A stretch of 64,000 bases of DNA, from NCBI GenBank assembly GCA_027604705.1, contig JADHYV010000023.1, forward strand, positions 268,186 to 332,185. Reading direction: 5' to 3'. The stretch is from Allomyces arbusculus. Its lineage: Eukaryota; Blastocladiomycota; Blastocladiomycetes; Blastocladiales; Blastocladiaceae. Shown piece after piece: positions 34,446 to 46,484 of the stretch. Made by a program: the position numbers and the translations under genes. A model generated the notes under the pieces. That model was not told where the DNA came from and searched no databases. It saw only the letters and a list, made by a program, of their open reading frames with translations. Within the stretch, counting starts at the first letter, position 1. Each line of letters begins with the position of its first letter.

Positions 34446-34781
34446 GATTCGACGCGAGGGATGAGCCGCTTCACAAGCAAGAGACGAAGGGCGTGGATTC
34501 AGGATAACGTTGTATTTTACAGGACGCAGCTTCACACGCCAACTGCCACCACCAACTACGTCGCGACGCGCGCTGTACGCGCACGAACGGCTGACCGCCC
34601 AATCAGGAGGGAAGAGGAGAAGCAGGCCACCACCGGGTCATTTGGACGAACGCGCTCCATCCATCTTGCCCCCAGCGAGCACCATTACCACCAAAAGCAA
34701 AATGAAATCCAAATCCTAAGCCCGCAACAAAAAAAAAACGAGACGAATCGACGCTCAACACGGAACGCGCAGCACGTTCGT
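34446..34781. other. Convergent 3' spacer
   Basis: Between the ends of the Ubp8-type gene (+) and the BET gene (-). A-rich at 34720-34760 (T-rich on the BET mRNA strand). No gene seen. Confidence 0.4.
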
Positions 34782-37700
34782 TTAGTCCGAGTCGGACCCC
34801 GATGATTCGTCGTCCGACCCATCGTCGTCCGACGAGTTCGTCCCGAGCATACTCGACAGTGCCGTGGGCCCGGACGCCTTGTGCAGCGGCGGGAGCGGCG
34901 CGGACGCGGCGCTCGTGACCGACGGCAACGAGTGCGTCGACGAATTCGCCGACGACGAGGTCGCCGACGACAGCGACCCGCCCTGCGCAGCGAGATGGTG
35001 CAGCGGCGGGAGCGGCGGGTCCTGCTGCTGCGCGGCCGCGGCAGCGGCGGGTGATGCCGACTGAGCGTCCTCGGTGACGAGCTGCCAGAGCCGGTAGAGC
35101 GTGCGGTGGTCGAGCGACGAGATGTCGAGCTCAATCTCCTCCTGCCCGTCGGACAGCGACGGCATCGACTCCTGAATAATCGTCAGCACCTGTTGCAGCT
35201 TCTCGGCACTCAGGTCGTTGATGCGCTCCGACAACTCGCGCTTCATCTCGTAGGTAATCTCGACCACGGGCTCGACGGGTGCCGCCGGGGCCGCGGCCGC
35301 AGCGGCCGACGACGACGAAGCCGCGTAACCGCTACGAGCAGCACCCGCGCCATGACGACCGGCCGCCGACTTCTTGGCCGCGGCCAACGCGGCACCACCG
35401 CGCGCACCGGCGGACCGACGTGCAGCCGCCGTGGGCGCCACTGATGGCGCGTCCGGGCCGGCGCCGCTGCCGCCCTTGTACCCCGGATGCTGGTAACTGG
35501 TCGGCGCCGTGCGCGCATACGCCTGCTCCTTCTGCATCTGCGCGCGTTGCAACTGCTCGAGCTGCTGCTGTTCGCGCGCGCGCGCTTCGCGGCGCCGCCG
35601 CTTCTTCTCGAGCCGGCGCGCGCGCATCTGCTCAATCTGCTGCTGCATGCGCTTGACCGACTCTTCGAGCTGCGCAATCGCCAACTTGTCATCGTCGTCG
35701 TCCGACGATTCTGAGTCGAGTGCGGCGGCCGCGGCCGCAGCCGCGGCAGCTTTGCTCGCCGCAGGCTTGGTCCGGGATCGCGCGCTCTGCTTGGCACGCG
35801 ACGCCGACGCGGCGGGGGCCGCAGCGGGCGACGAAGCCGCACGAACCGACGAGCTCGGCGCCGCTGGCAAGGGAAGCGCGGAAGACGACGACGCGGCCGA
35901 CGAGTTGGAGGACTGCGCGAGGGGCTGCGCCTGCGGCCGCTCGCTCCACTTTTGCTTGAAGAGCGCCTCGAGTTTCTGGCCCATGATGCGCACGGGCGTG
36001 CCAATCGGGTTGAACTGGTAGCAGTTGCGGAACATGAGCTGCATGTCAGCCTCGAACCCGGCCGCGTTCGCGTAGTACCCGTCGTCGAGACGCTTGCGAA
36101 TCGTCGACAAGTCAATCGGGTGCTTAACGACCTCAAAGTAGCTTGGGTACATTTTGCGGTCAACCGGCTGCAAGAACGGGTTGGTGAAGTCGTTATAGTG
36201 CTTGCGGAACAGTTCGCGGATCAGCGACTGGCAAAACTTGAGCTCCTCGGCCGCGCGGCGAACCGACGCGGCCGACGCGGCTTTGCTCGCGCGCGAGCCC
36301 GATGCCGACGTCGACGACTCGCCCTTGGCGGAGGCCGCCGTCATGGACGGCCGCCGCGCCCCACCGCTCCCGCCAGCACCCGACGACGACGCCTTGCTCG
36401 ACCGAGGCGTCTTGTTGGCGAGCGCCGACGACGACTTGGACGCGGTTGCGCCAGCGGCAGCCGTAGCAGCCAGGCGTGCAGGCACAGGCGATGGCACGTG
36501 CGGCGGCGGCCGCGTGGCTGACGGCATCTTCTCAAAATGCCGCTCAAATGACCGGCGCACGTTGTTGGCCATGGTCGCAAAGACTGACTGCGGGCCATTG
36601 TACTTGATGCAATTGTCAAGCATCAAGTTGAAGTCGGCCACGAGCTGGTCAATCGTCGCGTAGGCGCGCGTTGTGAGCTTCCTCTCCATGGTCGACAAGT
36701 CCATGGGGTGCGTAATAATCAGCGGGTAGTCCGGGATATTGAGCTTGACCGGGTCGACTGGGTCGAGAAAGATGTGCGCGTCCTTGAGCCGCTTGATGGC
36801 GCGCAGCATCGATAAGGCGTGCTTGAACTGCGCCATCGACATGGGCTTGTCGGTATCGCGCGGCACCGACGCGACGCCCGCCGCTGCGGCCGCCGAGGGG
36901 ACTGCTGCGACGGGCGGAGGGGCGGTGAGCGCCGCGGGCACGGCCGGAGTCGGCGCAACGGGCACGCCGGGCTCCGACTTGATCGAGACGGCGGCTGATA
37001 CGTCGGGCGACGACCCGCGCGACGAGAGCGCCGTGAACGGCGAGTAGATGCCGACCGGGATCGCGTGCGGCGAGTCGTACCCGGTGCCGTTCGGATCGTG
37101 GCCTGTATACGGCGGAACTGCTGCCGGTGGTGGGCGTGCCGACGAATCCGACGCATTCGACCCGCGCCGGTGGCCGTTGGGCACGCGGCCCGCGTCGTCC
37201 TCGTCCACGTCCATGTCCATGTCGGCCGCTGCAGCGCCGTTGGCGCCGTGACGAGTCGACGACGGCGAGAGCGTGGGCAAAACGGGCGTCTCAGCGAGCG
37301 ACGCCGACGGCGGTGGTGACGGCGCTGCGGCAGCGGGCAGGTGGTGCGATGGCGAGACGGGCAGAGACGGTGCAGGCGGAAGCGACGGAGAACGTCGTGG
37401 TGCACTGGTGACACCACCGTGCACAGAGCTAGTCGTGGATCGCGGCGAGGCCGGGGCAACGACGGTATCGGAAGCAGGCGCACCGAGACTGGCTGGTGGT
37501 GGGGCAAGCGGAAGGGGGCCGAGGGTCGGCGGTGGGGTCAGCGTGCCGGCGGCCGTGTCGTAGGCGGGCCAGTCGGACGTGCCATTGCCGTTGCTGGTGC
37601 CGTTCGGGTAGGAGTGGTGGTGGTGCTCCGTCTTGAGCTTCTTAAGCGGGTGCGCGACGCCGTCGAGCGCCGGGTCAGGCCTCTCGGGCTCGTGGTGCAG

Positions 37701-38477
37701 GCCGACATGGTCCGACACGAAGGTCGTAGCACTGTCAAAACGACAACAACAGAAAGCAAAACACCGCACAGTAAGTTCATTGGTCACATATTAACAAGGT
37801 CGAAAGTCGATCCAGCGGCCGGTCGATCGGTCGGGCCGGGAGGGGAGGGTGGGAGAGAGCGCAACCAGCAGCGGCGGCGACGGGTGGACGAAGAAGCGAG
37901 GGCAGAGGGGAAGGAGGAACAGCGGCGGCATCGGGCGCGGCCGAGCCGGTAGCCAAGCGTAAAGTAGCAATGGGAGAGGGACGCCCCGGCTGGCCTCGCT
38001 CGCATGCGCGCCCCGCCCGCTTGCCGACCCTGTGCGGCGCGGCTCCCTCCCCTCCTCCTCGGTTCCCGCCGACGCGACGCAGCGCCGTGGGCCCTCGTCT
38101 CCCCCGTCCCCGTCCCGTCCCGCGCTCCCCGAGACCCCCGCATCGTCGTCTGGTGGACCCACGCGGGCATGTCCACATGCAGAGCAGCGCGAGCAAGTCC
38201 ATGATCGCTACGAGCGAGGCCGTGCGCAGTGGCATATGGTGGCTCAAGCGGTGCGGTGCGGTGCGGTGCGGTGCGGGGGGCAGGTCGAGGAGGAAGGAGG
38301 AGAGAGAGGGACCCGACGACCGGCCGGGTAGCAGCAGCGGCGGCAAGGCAGCCGCAATTGAGGGAGGTGGCAGGCCGAGGCGTACCCGTTGGAGTCTTGC
38401 CACGACTCTTCGGCCGGGCGCTTGCGGTAATCGGGCATGGGGTTCGCGGTTGTCGCAGTGCCGTGGTGCATGATCAT
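34782..38477 (-). CDS. BDF1: BET-family double-bromodomain protein (Bdf1/BRD4 type)
   Basis: Two exons; intron 37732-38385 (654 bp, by far the longest here); 1013 aa. Exon 1 encodes 'MIMHHGTATTANPMPDYRKR' and ends before GTACGC; exon 2 starts after TTTTGACAG. Bromodomain 1 shows 'FLDPVDPVKLNIPDYPLIIT' and 'LMLDNCIKYNGP'; bromodomain 2 shows 'FLQPVDRKMYPSYFEVVKHP' and 'LMFRNCYQFNPIGTP'. Both keep the acetyl-lysine-binding Asn. An ET domain, 'YEMKRELSERINDLSAEKLQ', lies near the C-terminus, followed by a Ser/Asp-rich acidic end. Between BD2 and ET is a charged coiled coil ('EESVKRMQQQIEQMRARRLE'). BET proteins read acetylated H4 and recruit TFIID/SWR1-type machinery. An Ala/Pro/Ser-rich N-terminal 300 residues is unusually long. 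Confidence 0.92.
38248..38276. repeat. Pentanucleotide repeat (GCGGT)n
   Basis: About 5.8 perfect copies of GCGGT on the plus strand, inside the long intron of the BET gene, immediately followed by a G run. Confidence 0.9.
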
Positions 38478-40847
38478 GGCCGCGGCGCGGGTAGAGAAGA
38501 ACAGAGGTGTGGAGAGGGTAGTGTTTGACAGGGTCGGTTGGGTGCAACGACGACGACAACGACAACGACGTGGTCGCGGTGGCGACGAATTGTTTGGTGG
38601 CGGTGGGCCGGTGTGCGCGACCGCGTCGGTGCGGTGAGAGCTCGGAAGTGGAGCCAAGCAGACGCAGGGCGAGGTCGGGCCAGGGTCTTGGGCGAGATCG
38701 AGAGAGCGGCGCGCGTGGTGCGCGTGGTCAGACAGGTGTGAAGGGGCGGGAGCGTGGCCCGCCGTGGGGGCCGCGCGCTATTTGTAGTGCCGCTGTCTCT
38801 GCTGGGCGCGCGCGCCGCCGCCCGGGTTGGCCCGTTCCTCGACGACACGGCGCAGGCAAGTCGCACCGCTCGCCACCGTCTCCCACGACACGCGTGCGAT
38901 GGATCTGACAGGTGAGCGCGGCGCGCGCCCCGTGCGCCTCCCCTGATTTTGGCCGCGCGCGCCAAGCCACAAAAAGGCCTACCTGGGCGGACCATCCGCC
39001 ACGTCATCACCCGCACACCCGTGTGACCGACTCACACGTGCGCGTGCGGACACAGGAATACACAGATCACCGCACACAGAAAACGCACACACAAACCAAC
39101 CAACCAACCACACAAAACCAAGAGAAGAGAAAAAAAGGGGGACATTCACACCGCACACACATCGGAGCCATCGAGTCGTCGGGTCAAGTCGAGGTCGTCT
39201 GGTCGAGCCAAAAGTCGAGGAGTCTGATGCCGACGCGAGCAAGCGTACGCCGGCGGTGACCGCGACGCGACGGGCCACGACGACGGGGAACCGAGCCGAA
39301 ACGCACAACGCACGCGGTGAGGGTGAGTGAGACGCAGGACTCGAGAACGTGCGCACACTCTCGCGCCCCCACCGTCGCACGAGCAGCACCCGAATGCGAG
39401 AGGGGCGTGCAGAGCTCTACTCACGGGCCGGTAACGATGAAGTGAGTCGGCAGAGCGAAATGAAACCACAAGAGGCGAGGGGCATGCCAGCAAGAAGCAC
39501 GGCCCAAGTGAGACAGCTCGGCGCGTCCCGGCCGCAGCGCGCGAGAGTCGCAAATGACCAAACGCACCAGTCGATGCCAGAGAGCATCCATTGCGGGCGC
39601 TCGACCGCGATCCCTGCTTGCATCTTCGGCCCGTCGGTGGCGGTCGAGGGACAGGTGGAGGTCTCCCGCAAAAGTTGCAGCCGAGAGCGAGAGCAGAGCG
39701 AGAGCAGCCGGAGCGCGGGTGCGCGCAGTCTGTTTCGATTCCATTGCCGTTCATACTCCATACCTTGACGTCGAAGGGCGAGCGAAACGGGGCCAGGCGG
39801 TCGAGGTGTGGGGAGTGGGGGGGGGGGGGGGAGGAGCAGAGCGGCGGCACGTTAGTGAGCGCAGGAGAGAGAGGGGACCAAGCCGCCCAGGGCGGCCGCG
39901 GGCAGCCATCTCAGAGCATCCCTGCCCAAGTGAGCCAAGCGTACGAGTTCTAAATCTCTCTGCCTGTGGCCGCACATTCACCACGGGCTTCTCGTCAGCG
40001 AATTAGGAACCTTGCGCGATACAACAGCGCGACGGGCGCGGCTGCCTGCATCCTGGTGGAGGCGAGCGGGAACCACCCTCACGCGCAGCAAGGTGAGGTG
40101 AGGGGTGTGGAGCACACTGGACGGTTGGAACTTGCTGCAGCGGATTCGCCTGACGCTGCAGCTCGTGCTGGAACGCCTCGCGGGCTCGCTCGGCTGAATG
40201 GGTGCTACTGCAGCTGTTTGGCCACGGCGAGGGCCGTGGCGTAGACGTGGCGGATGGATCGCCGTGGGGCCGTTGTAGTTGAGCGCTGTTGACCAACACG
40301 ACGTGGTTGGTGGTGTTTGTTGGCCGGCATGGAGCAAACGCGACACAAGGCGGAGCCCTACCAGATTGATGGTTCTGACGTGGCTCTGACGCGGATCCCT
40401 GCAAATCCCATGACAGGACGGTTCTGGCTGTGCCAGTGACCAAATTGCAAAACCTAGCAGGGAAAGTGACCTCACCTTTGAGAAAGAACACAGGTCGATT
40501 GGCAAATTCCGGAAAACCACTGTCGGGCGCGGGCCAGCAGAGAAGAGCGAAGAGCGGCAAACGGCTTCAAGTTTTGTGTGGAAAAAGTCGTTGTCACGTG
40601 AGTGTAAAAGCTTGGAAAGCTGCCATAACAGCAGTGATCAAAGCGTCCTAAAACCTGCCCAGCATCCATGGTCGGAATCACGTGCATGGCGCTGTTTCGC
40701 GTGTCAAGTCATGTCAGGTCGCCGTCGTCTTCGTCGGGCTCGTCGAGGTCGCCCATCCTGCTCTCTCCAACATCCACGGCACCAGCACCCAACTGTCGCC
40801 ACGCACTCTTGGACCAGTAAACTGCTGCAAGCGCTGCAACCAAGACA
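38478..40847. other. Large gene-free interval
   Basis: About 2.4 kb between the divergent BET and cyclophilin start codons. I found no frame with family motifs on either strand; open frames occur in several overlapping registers. Contains a run of 15 G (39817-39831) and CA-rich sequence around 39050-39120. It is likely to hold long leaders and promoters. Confidence 0.4.
39817..39831. repeat. Homopolymer run, 15 G
   Basis: Uninterrupted G run on the plus strand in the BET/cyclophilin interval. Quadruplex-prone and assembly-error-prone. Confidence 0.85.
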
Positions 40848-42185
40848 ATGAACCTCGCCAACCTCCTTGTGCTCGCGCTCGCCCTGCTGCTCGGCCTCTT
40901 TGCCGTCAAGGCCCAGGCTGCTGACACCAACAAGGCCGGTCCGTGGCAACTTGCGCGTTTGACTAGGACCCAAGACGCGATACGCGCGCATGCTCGCTAC
41001 ACTGTCGTGCTGAGCAGAGCTGCGGCCCGGTCGCGTCTTGTCCAATTGCGAGACTGACCCGACCGGTCTCCGCGCAATTTGCTGCTAGCGCCCGAAATTA
41101 CGCACCGCGTTTTCTTCGACATTGAGCAGGGCAACAAGAAGCTCGGCCGTATCGTCATTGGCCTGTTTGGCAAAGTCACGCCTAAGACCGGTGCGTTGGC
41201 GATCGTGTTCTCGGCAAGACGCGAGCATGTTGAGCAAACTTCGACTAAATCGCGCGCTGGACTTCTTCTCGACTAGCCGAAAACTTCCGCGCTCTCGCGA
41301 CGGGCGAGAAGGGCTTTGGGTGCGTTCTGCGTCTTCTTCACGTGTCAAGGCAACTTTGGTTGGACTCAACGCTGATCATGGTTCTCTTTCGTGTCGACAG
41401 CTACAAGGGCTCCGTTTTCCACCGTGTGATCAAGCGTACGCGTTGATCGCATTTTTCCGTACCTGCGGGGTCGCCATGAACCAGTCAAGCTCACGCCGAT
41501 CGACCCCAGAGTTTATGATCCAGGGTGGCGACTTTGAGCGCGGCGACGGTCGCGGCGGCAAGAGCATCTACGGCGCCAAGTTTGAGGACGAGAACTTTGA
41601 GCTGACGCACACGGGTCCGGGTGTCCTCTCGATGGCTAATGCGGGGCCCGACACGAACGGTATGTGCGCGCTATCTTCCTGATGAAATTCGGGTGGACAG
41701 TATCGTTGACGACCTGGGAATGTGTAGGCTCACAGTTCTTCATCACGACGGTACGCACGTCGTGGCTCGACGGCCGCCACGTCGTCTTTGGCAAGGTCAT
41801 TGAGGGTACGCGTTTTGTTCGCCGAATCGACCAATTTTGAGCTGCCGGAACCAACCCGAGCGATCCTTGTCCCAGGCATGAAGGTCGTTCGCGCGATTGA
41901 GAACACGCGCACGTCGTACGGTAAGATCCCTATCATCCCTCCTCTCGCACCCACTCCCCATTCATCCCACTCATGACGCTCTCCGCTCGCACCATAGGCG
42001 ACCGTCCCGTGACCCCCGTCAAGATTGCCGACTCGGGTGAGCTGCCCATCGAGGCGCCCAAGGAGGAGGTGCCCGCGGCGGCCAAGGATGCCAAGGACAC
42101 GACCGAAGAGACGAAGCCGATCGTCGAGGAGACCAAGGAGGAGGAGGAGTCGGCCAAGGCCGACGCTGGTCGCGCTGACTTGTGA
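40848..42185 (+). CDS. Secretory-pathway cyclophilin B (peptidyl-prolyl isomerase)
   Basis: Eight exons; introns 40939-41088, 41191-41276, 41320-41400, 41436-41509, 41660-41727, 41806-41875 and 41921-41997; 243 aa. Exon 1 is a clean signal peptide ('[18 protein letters not shown]'). The spliced cyclophilin core contains '[20 protein letters not shown]', '[19 protein letters not shown]', '[15 protein letters not shown]', '[12 protein letters not shown]' and '[10 protein letters not shown]', so the active-site Arg, Phe, Gln, Trp and His residues are present, including the Trp that confers cyclosporin sensitivity. It would catalyse proline isomerisation in the ER. The C-terminus extends about 45 residues as a Glu/Lys/Pro-rich tail ending 'GRADL' and has no HDEL/KDEL, so ER retention is not obvious. 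Confidence 0.93.
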
Positions 42186-42793
42186 CTATCTCCGACCCAA
42201 TTTTACGTGGGGCTCTGGGCCATGTTTGCCGCGCTTGCGGCGCTGACGGTGCGCCGGTGGTAGAGCGCGTGCCACGCTTGCCGCGCGTGCGGGGAGCGGG
42301 TGGAGAAGGCTGAACGGTGTCCAGAGGAGGAATAGCGTGGCGGGGACGAGGTTCCATTAAATGTTTTTTTTGCTCATTGAGGGAAGTTCTGCAGGCCGTG
42401 GGCAAGGCTCTCTGTTCGTCGTTTCAAGCTTGAGATTTGGATTTTTTTGTTGGCCGCACCGCAATGGCCTGAGGATGGCTCTACTTCGCACTCTCTCCAC
42501 TCCAAAAAGCGAACGACGCTTTTCTCCTCCACCAGCGGCCCTGGCCAAGGACACCAATACCGGCTTTTGCTGATCGTCCGAGGCAGCGCGCGTGCAACCC
42601 GTCGCAGCGCCCTTTGCCCGACCTACTGCCACGACCCGACGGGCGAGCAGCACACCCGGGCCTGTCCCGCCAGCACACCGTCGACCTGCCGCACCAACAG
42701 CGCTCCCGCTCCGCTGATCGCCCAACGGCACTGTCTCAGGCTCCATTCCACTCCACCATCTGGCCGTATTCGCCCCCCACGCAATTCGCCACG
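42186..42793. other. Intergenic, no gene seen
   Basis: Spacer between cyclophilin and the RVxF protein. An open frame upstream of the RVxF Met (from 42614) is low complexity and probably leader. Confidence 0.4.
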
Positions 42794-43879
42794 ATGATGT
42801 CCATGGACGTCGAGGTCGAGGATCCGCCGCCCGTGCCTGTGCCGGCGGCACCCAGCTCGCCGTCTTTCTCTTCGACCCCGGCCCTCACGCCGTGCCTTTC
42901 ATCGTTTCCCGGCGCTCCCATTGGGTGGGCGACGCCCATGCCGCCCCCTTTGCAAGCGCTCGTCACGAGTTCCCGGGGGCCGTGGCGGATCCATTCGCGC
43001 GCGCACGTCCACGACCATGTTGACGATGACAACGACAATGATCTCCATGACGGCGACGACGGCGACGACGACGACGACATGGACGACGACATGGACGACG
43101 ATCTGGCCAGCCATTCCGGCAACAGCACACACCACCACCATTGGACCCGACGACGACTACTGTTCCCAGGCACGCCGACCCCGCCGGCTACTCGCTCAAC
43201 CGGCTCGGCTCCACTGCCGCAGACCCCGACCTCGTCGCGCCGCGTCCAATTCGCGCCGACAGTGCGCATCCTCGCCTTTCCACCACCTTACGCCCCCGCT
43301 GTGGGGCTTGACGACGAGATGCTTGCGTACGGCGGCGACATTGACGAGCCGCTCGACTGGCGCTCGACAACGCCACCGCTCCCACCCTCGACCTCGCCAC
43401 TACGCACGACGCCGTTACTGTCGCTCGAAGCGTGCTTTTCCATGTCGCCACCACGCGCGACCGGCGCACCGCGGCGTTCGTCCGTCGACACGCCCTCACC
43501 GACACCGTGGCCGTGGTCGCACGCGACCCCGCCGCCACCACCGACGGGCTTACCGCCACCGCGCGCGAGGGTGCCGCTCGTGCGCACGTCCCCCGGCGGT
43601 GGCGGGAATGCGCTGCGACAGAGTAAATTGACGACGTATTTGGCCACGGTCAAGGATCGGCGCACGCCGCCGGTACCAGGTGGGGTGGTCGCGCCGCGAC
43701 GGATTAATTCGAGCCCGCCGGTCCTGGGGCTCGGAATCGCAAAACGCGCGCTGAAACGGTCGCCCGCAGCGAGCAGGGTGACGGCGGGTGCGAGTAGCAG
43801 TCGCGGGTCACCATCGGATCGTGTGGGCGTGGAGCGGTTGGCGCGCGAGTTGCAGCATGGGATGCGACTGACGCAGTGA
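42794..43879 (+). CDS. Uncharacterised Pro/Asp-rich protein with PP1-docking-like motif
   Basis: Intronless, 361 aa, no family recognised. Features: an Asp-rich stretch with alternating Asp/Met ('DDDDDMDDDMDDDLA'), a short His run, then 'SSRRVQFAPTVRIL' (about 43238-43262), a good match to the R/K-V-x-F docking motif of protein phosphatase 1 regulators. Near the C-terminus 'RQSKLTTYLATVKDRR' resembles a degenerate PIP box (Q-x-x-L-x-x-aromatic). The rest is Pro/Ser/Thr-rich with many S/T-P sites, suggesting a disordered, phosphorylation-regulated protein. The start is the first of two adjacent ATGs; codon usage matches neighbouring genes. Function is not assignable from sequence alone. Confidence 0.55.
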   Translation: MMSMDVEVEDPPPVPVPAAPSSPSFSSTPALTPCLSSFPGAPIGWATPMPPPLQALVTSSRGPWRIHSRAHVHDHVDDDNDNDLHDGDDGDDDDDMDDDMDDDLASHSGNSTHHHHWTRRRLLFPGTPTPPATRSTGSAPLPQTPTSSRRVQFAPTVRILAFPPPYAPAVGLDDEMLAYGGDIDEPLDWRSTTPPLPPSTSPLRTTPLLSLEACFSMSPPRATGAPRRSSVDTPSPTPWPWSHATPPPPPTGLPPPRARVPLVRTSPGGGGNALRQSKLTTYLATVKDRRTPPVPGGVVAPRRINSSPPVLGLGIAKRALKRSPAASRVTAGASSSRGSPSDRVGVERLARELQHGMRLTQ

Positions 43880-44989
43880 GGGCGAGGGGGTGCAGGTGTG
43901 GACGCGGGCGAAGGAGGAGGCGGAGGGAGGAGGGATGGGGAGGAGTGGGCGTGGAATAACCAGAATCGGAATCTCAGCATACCTGACGATGCGCATTTGG
44001 GCGCGCAGGGTCGTGCCCGAGCAATAGAGGTCGAGGCGATCAGCGACGACTGAATGCGCGCGCGAACACGGGCGTCTCGCACGTCTCGCACGTCTCGCAC
44101 GTCTCGCGCCGTCAGGCCACTCTCACGTGGCCGCGATAAGCACGCCGATTTATCACATTTTGCTCGAAATCGACCTTCAGGTCGGCAGCTCGGCGCTCTC
44201 CCTTGCCGCGCAATCCTGCCACGCCCTTTGCCCACGTCGACGGCAGCTCTGACCTCTCGCAATCCACGCTGCCACCGCTGGCCAGCCCACCTGCCCGCTC
44301 GGCCGCTCACCGCCCCGCCCCCTGCCTTCTTTGTCGCTGTCGCCGCCACCCCTCTGGTCCAACCAATTCTTCCCTGCGCGGCCCCGCCCGGATCACGCGG
44401 TCGTGCCCGAATTCTCCTCGAATTGCCCATCGTCGTCGTCAACCGGACCCGACGCGTCAAATGTCCGTCCCACCGCATTCCGACCAATGCCCGCTCATGA
44501 CCCACGCCGCACGATCGGGGTGCCCCAGCCGTGTCTCCTCGGCCGCCGACCTGCTTTGATCGGCCGGCCGTGGCATCACTAGCGATGTTGACTTGGCGGG
44601 GCCGGGACGATTCTGCAGGCTGACGGAACTGCTCCAAGCTGACCAAGTCCTTCGGGCGCTGCTGCACTTATAGAGAGCGAGACGCGTCGTTTGCTACCGC
44701 TCTTCCTCGACCTATCGACCGACCGACCGACCGTCGCCGGTTCCGCTTCCGACTCCTGGCCTCGCGGCGTACTCCCTCGGCCCGTGATCACGCCCGCTGA
44801 CGCACCTCACCCCTCGGGCACCCACCATCCTTCCGCACCGCACTGAATTCGGGCCCGCGTCCGGCACGTCGCGTCACCGACTCGCAGCACCACGCACAGC
44901 CGCTCGCTCCGCATCCTGCCGCGACTGCGCGACGCCACTCTCGACCGTTCCCCTGCCTGCTACTCATACCCCATCCCCCTTCCACCATC
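43880..44989. other. Intergenic upstream of G-alpha
   Basis: About 1.1 kb without a supported gene. Includes three tandem copies of CTCGCACGT within 44072-44103 and a CGAC-rich run at 44710-44735. Presumably carries the G-alpha promoter and leader. Confidence 0.4.
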
Positions 44990-46484
44990 ATGGCGTGCTG
45001 CGGACGCAAGGTGGAGCCCATGACCGACGGTGACCACCAGGCGCTCGCGGCCAAGACCAAGGCCAAGAACATTGACCAGGAGCTCAAGGAGTCCGGGTAT
45101 AAGGACAAGCTCAACCTGAAGATCTTGCTGCTTGGTACCGTACCCATCTGCACTCTCGCGCGACATGACGCGCTCGTTTGCTCACCGCCGACGTTAGGCT
45201 CGGGGGAGTCCGGCAAGTCGACGGTGCTCAAGCAAATTAAGCTGATTCACAAAATCAGTATGACGCCGCAGGAGATTCGTGACATTACGCGCAGTTTGCG
45301 GCGGAATGCCGTCGAGTGCATGTCGGTGCTCGTTACGCAGGCGCGGACGTATGGGCTCGACTTGGCTGCAGACGATATCAAGGTCCGAACTCTTCGCAGT
45401 GCGACGTGATGCGACGACTGGATTCAAACTAACATTGGGGGTTGTAGAACCACGTGACGATGCTTGAAATGGTGGACCTCGACGACGCCGACCTTGAGCT
45501 CGACCACGACTTGGTGGCGGCGATCACGGCGCTCTGGGAGCACGAGACGATCAAGGAGACCTACGCGCGCCGGTCCGAGTACTGGATTCTGGAAGCGACC
45601 GAATTGTACGTTCACCGAGTCCTGTCTAAAGCCGAATGGAGGGCGAGTTGGGCTGATTTGTCTCGCGCTGGGGCATTAGCTACCTCAACAACATTGCGCG
45701 GTTCGCCGAGGAGGACTTTGAGCCGACCGAAGAGGATATCGTCATGGCGCGCGTTATGACCGTCGGGATCCTGCAGACTGAAGTGCCCGTGCCGCCATTG
45801 TCCGTGACGCTGGTCGACGGTACGTACCAATACTCTCCACCAGCCATCCCTCCCTCACGACCCTAAACTGAGCCCCTTCCCCCTTTCTTCAACCCTAGTC
45901 GGCGGCCAGCGCAGCGAACGGCGCAAATGGATCAACATTTTCGACAACGTGCAAGCAATCCTGTTTCTCGTGAACCTGGCGGGTTACAATTCAGTGCTAT
46001 TTGAGGACCCGACCGAGAACCGCATGAAGGAGTGCTTGGCGCTCTTCAAGCAAACGGTCAACTCGCCGGTCTTTGCCAACACGCCCGTAATCTTGGTCAT
46101 GAACAAGAAGGACCTGCTCGAGTCGAAGATCCGGAAAGACCCGATCACCGTGTGCCCGTGCTTCGAGGACTACACGGGGCCGAAAGAGGACGTCACAGCC
46201 GTGCTCGAGTTTATTGACCGCAGGTTTAAGGTACCCGTTGCTCTTCATCTCCCGACGCGCGCGCGACGCGACGATGCCGGTCCTGACCATGTCGTTTCTT
46301 TTCTTTTCTGCAGGAACAAATCACGTCGGGCGACCCGAACCGGCTCCTGACGTTCCACATTGCCGCGCGGTTCAAGCGCGACGTCAAGACGTGCTGGGAG
46401 GACGTGATTGCGCACCTCAAGACACGGTATCGCGGCGATATCAATGCCGCGCTCAAGGCGCTCGGCAAGGAGCAGTTGCCATGA
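44990..46484 (+). CDS. Heterotrimeric G protein alpha subunit (divergent)
   Basis: Six exons; introns 45135-45197, 45383-45447, 45606-45679, 45820-45898 and 46231-46313; 376 aa. The spliced P-loop 'LLLGSGESGKSTVLKQIKL', switch II 'LVDVGGQRSERRKW' (catalytic Gln) and 'ILVMNKKDLL' are canonical. Switch I is 'ARVMTVGI': the Arg and the Mg-binding Thr remain, but the usual R-x-K-T-T-G-I is altered. The G5 motif, normally T-C-A-T, reads 'FHIAARF'. The C-terminus ends 'ALKALGKEQLP', without the pertussis-toxin Cys. The N-terminus 'MACCGRK' lacks the Gly2 needed for myristoylation but has Cys3 and Cys4 for palmitoylation. It should couple a 7TM receptor to effectors at the plasma membrane; it may be one of several paralogues, as is common in zoosporic fungi. 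Confidence 0.92.

Noticed and set aside
39146-39850. 234-codon minus-strand frame in the BET/cyclophilin interval
   Set aside because: Cys/Arg/Ser/Pro-rich sequence with no motif, overlapped by equally open frames on the other strand.
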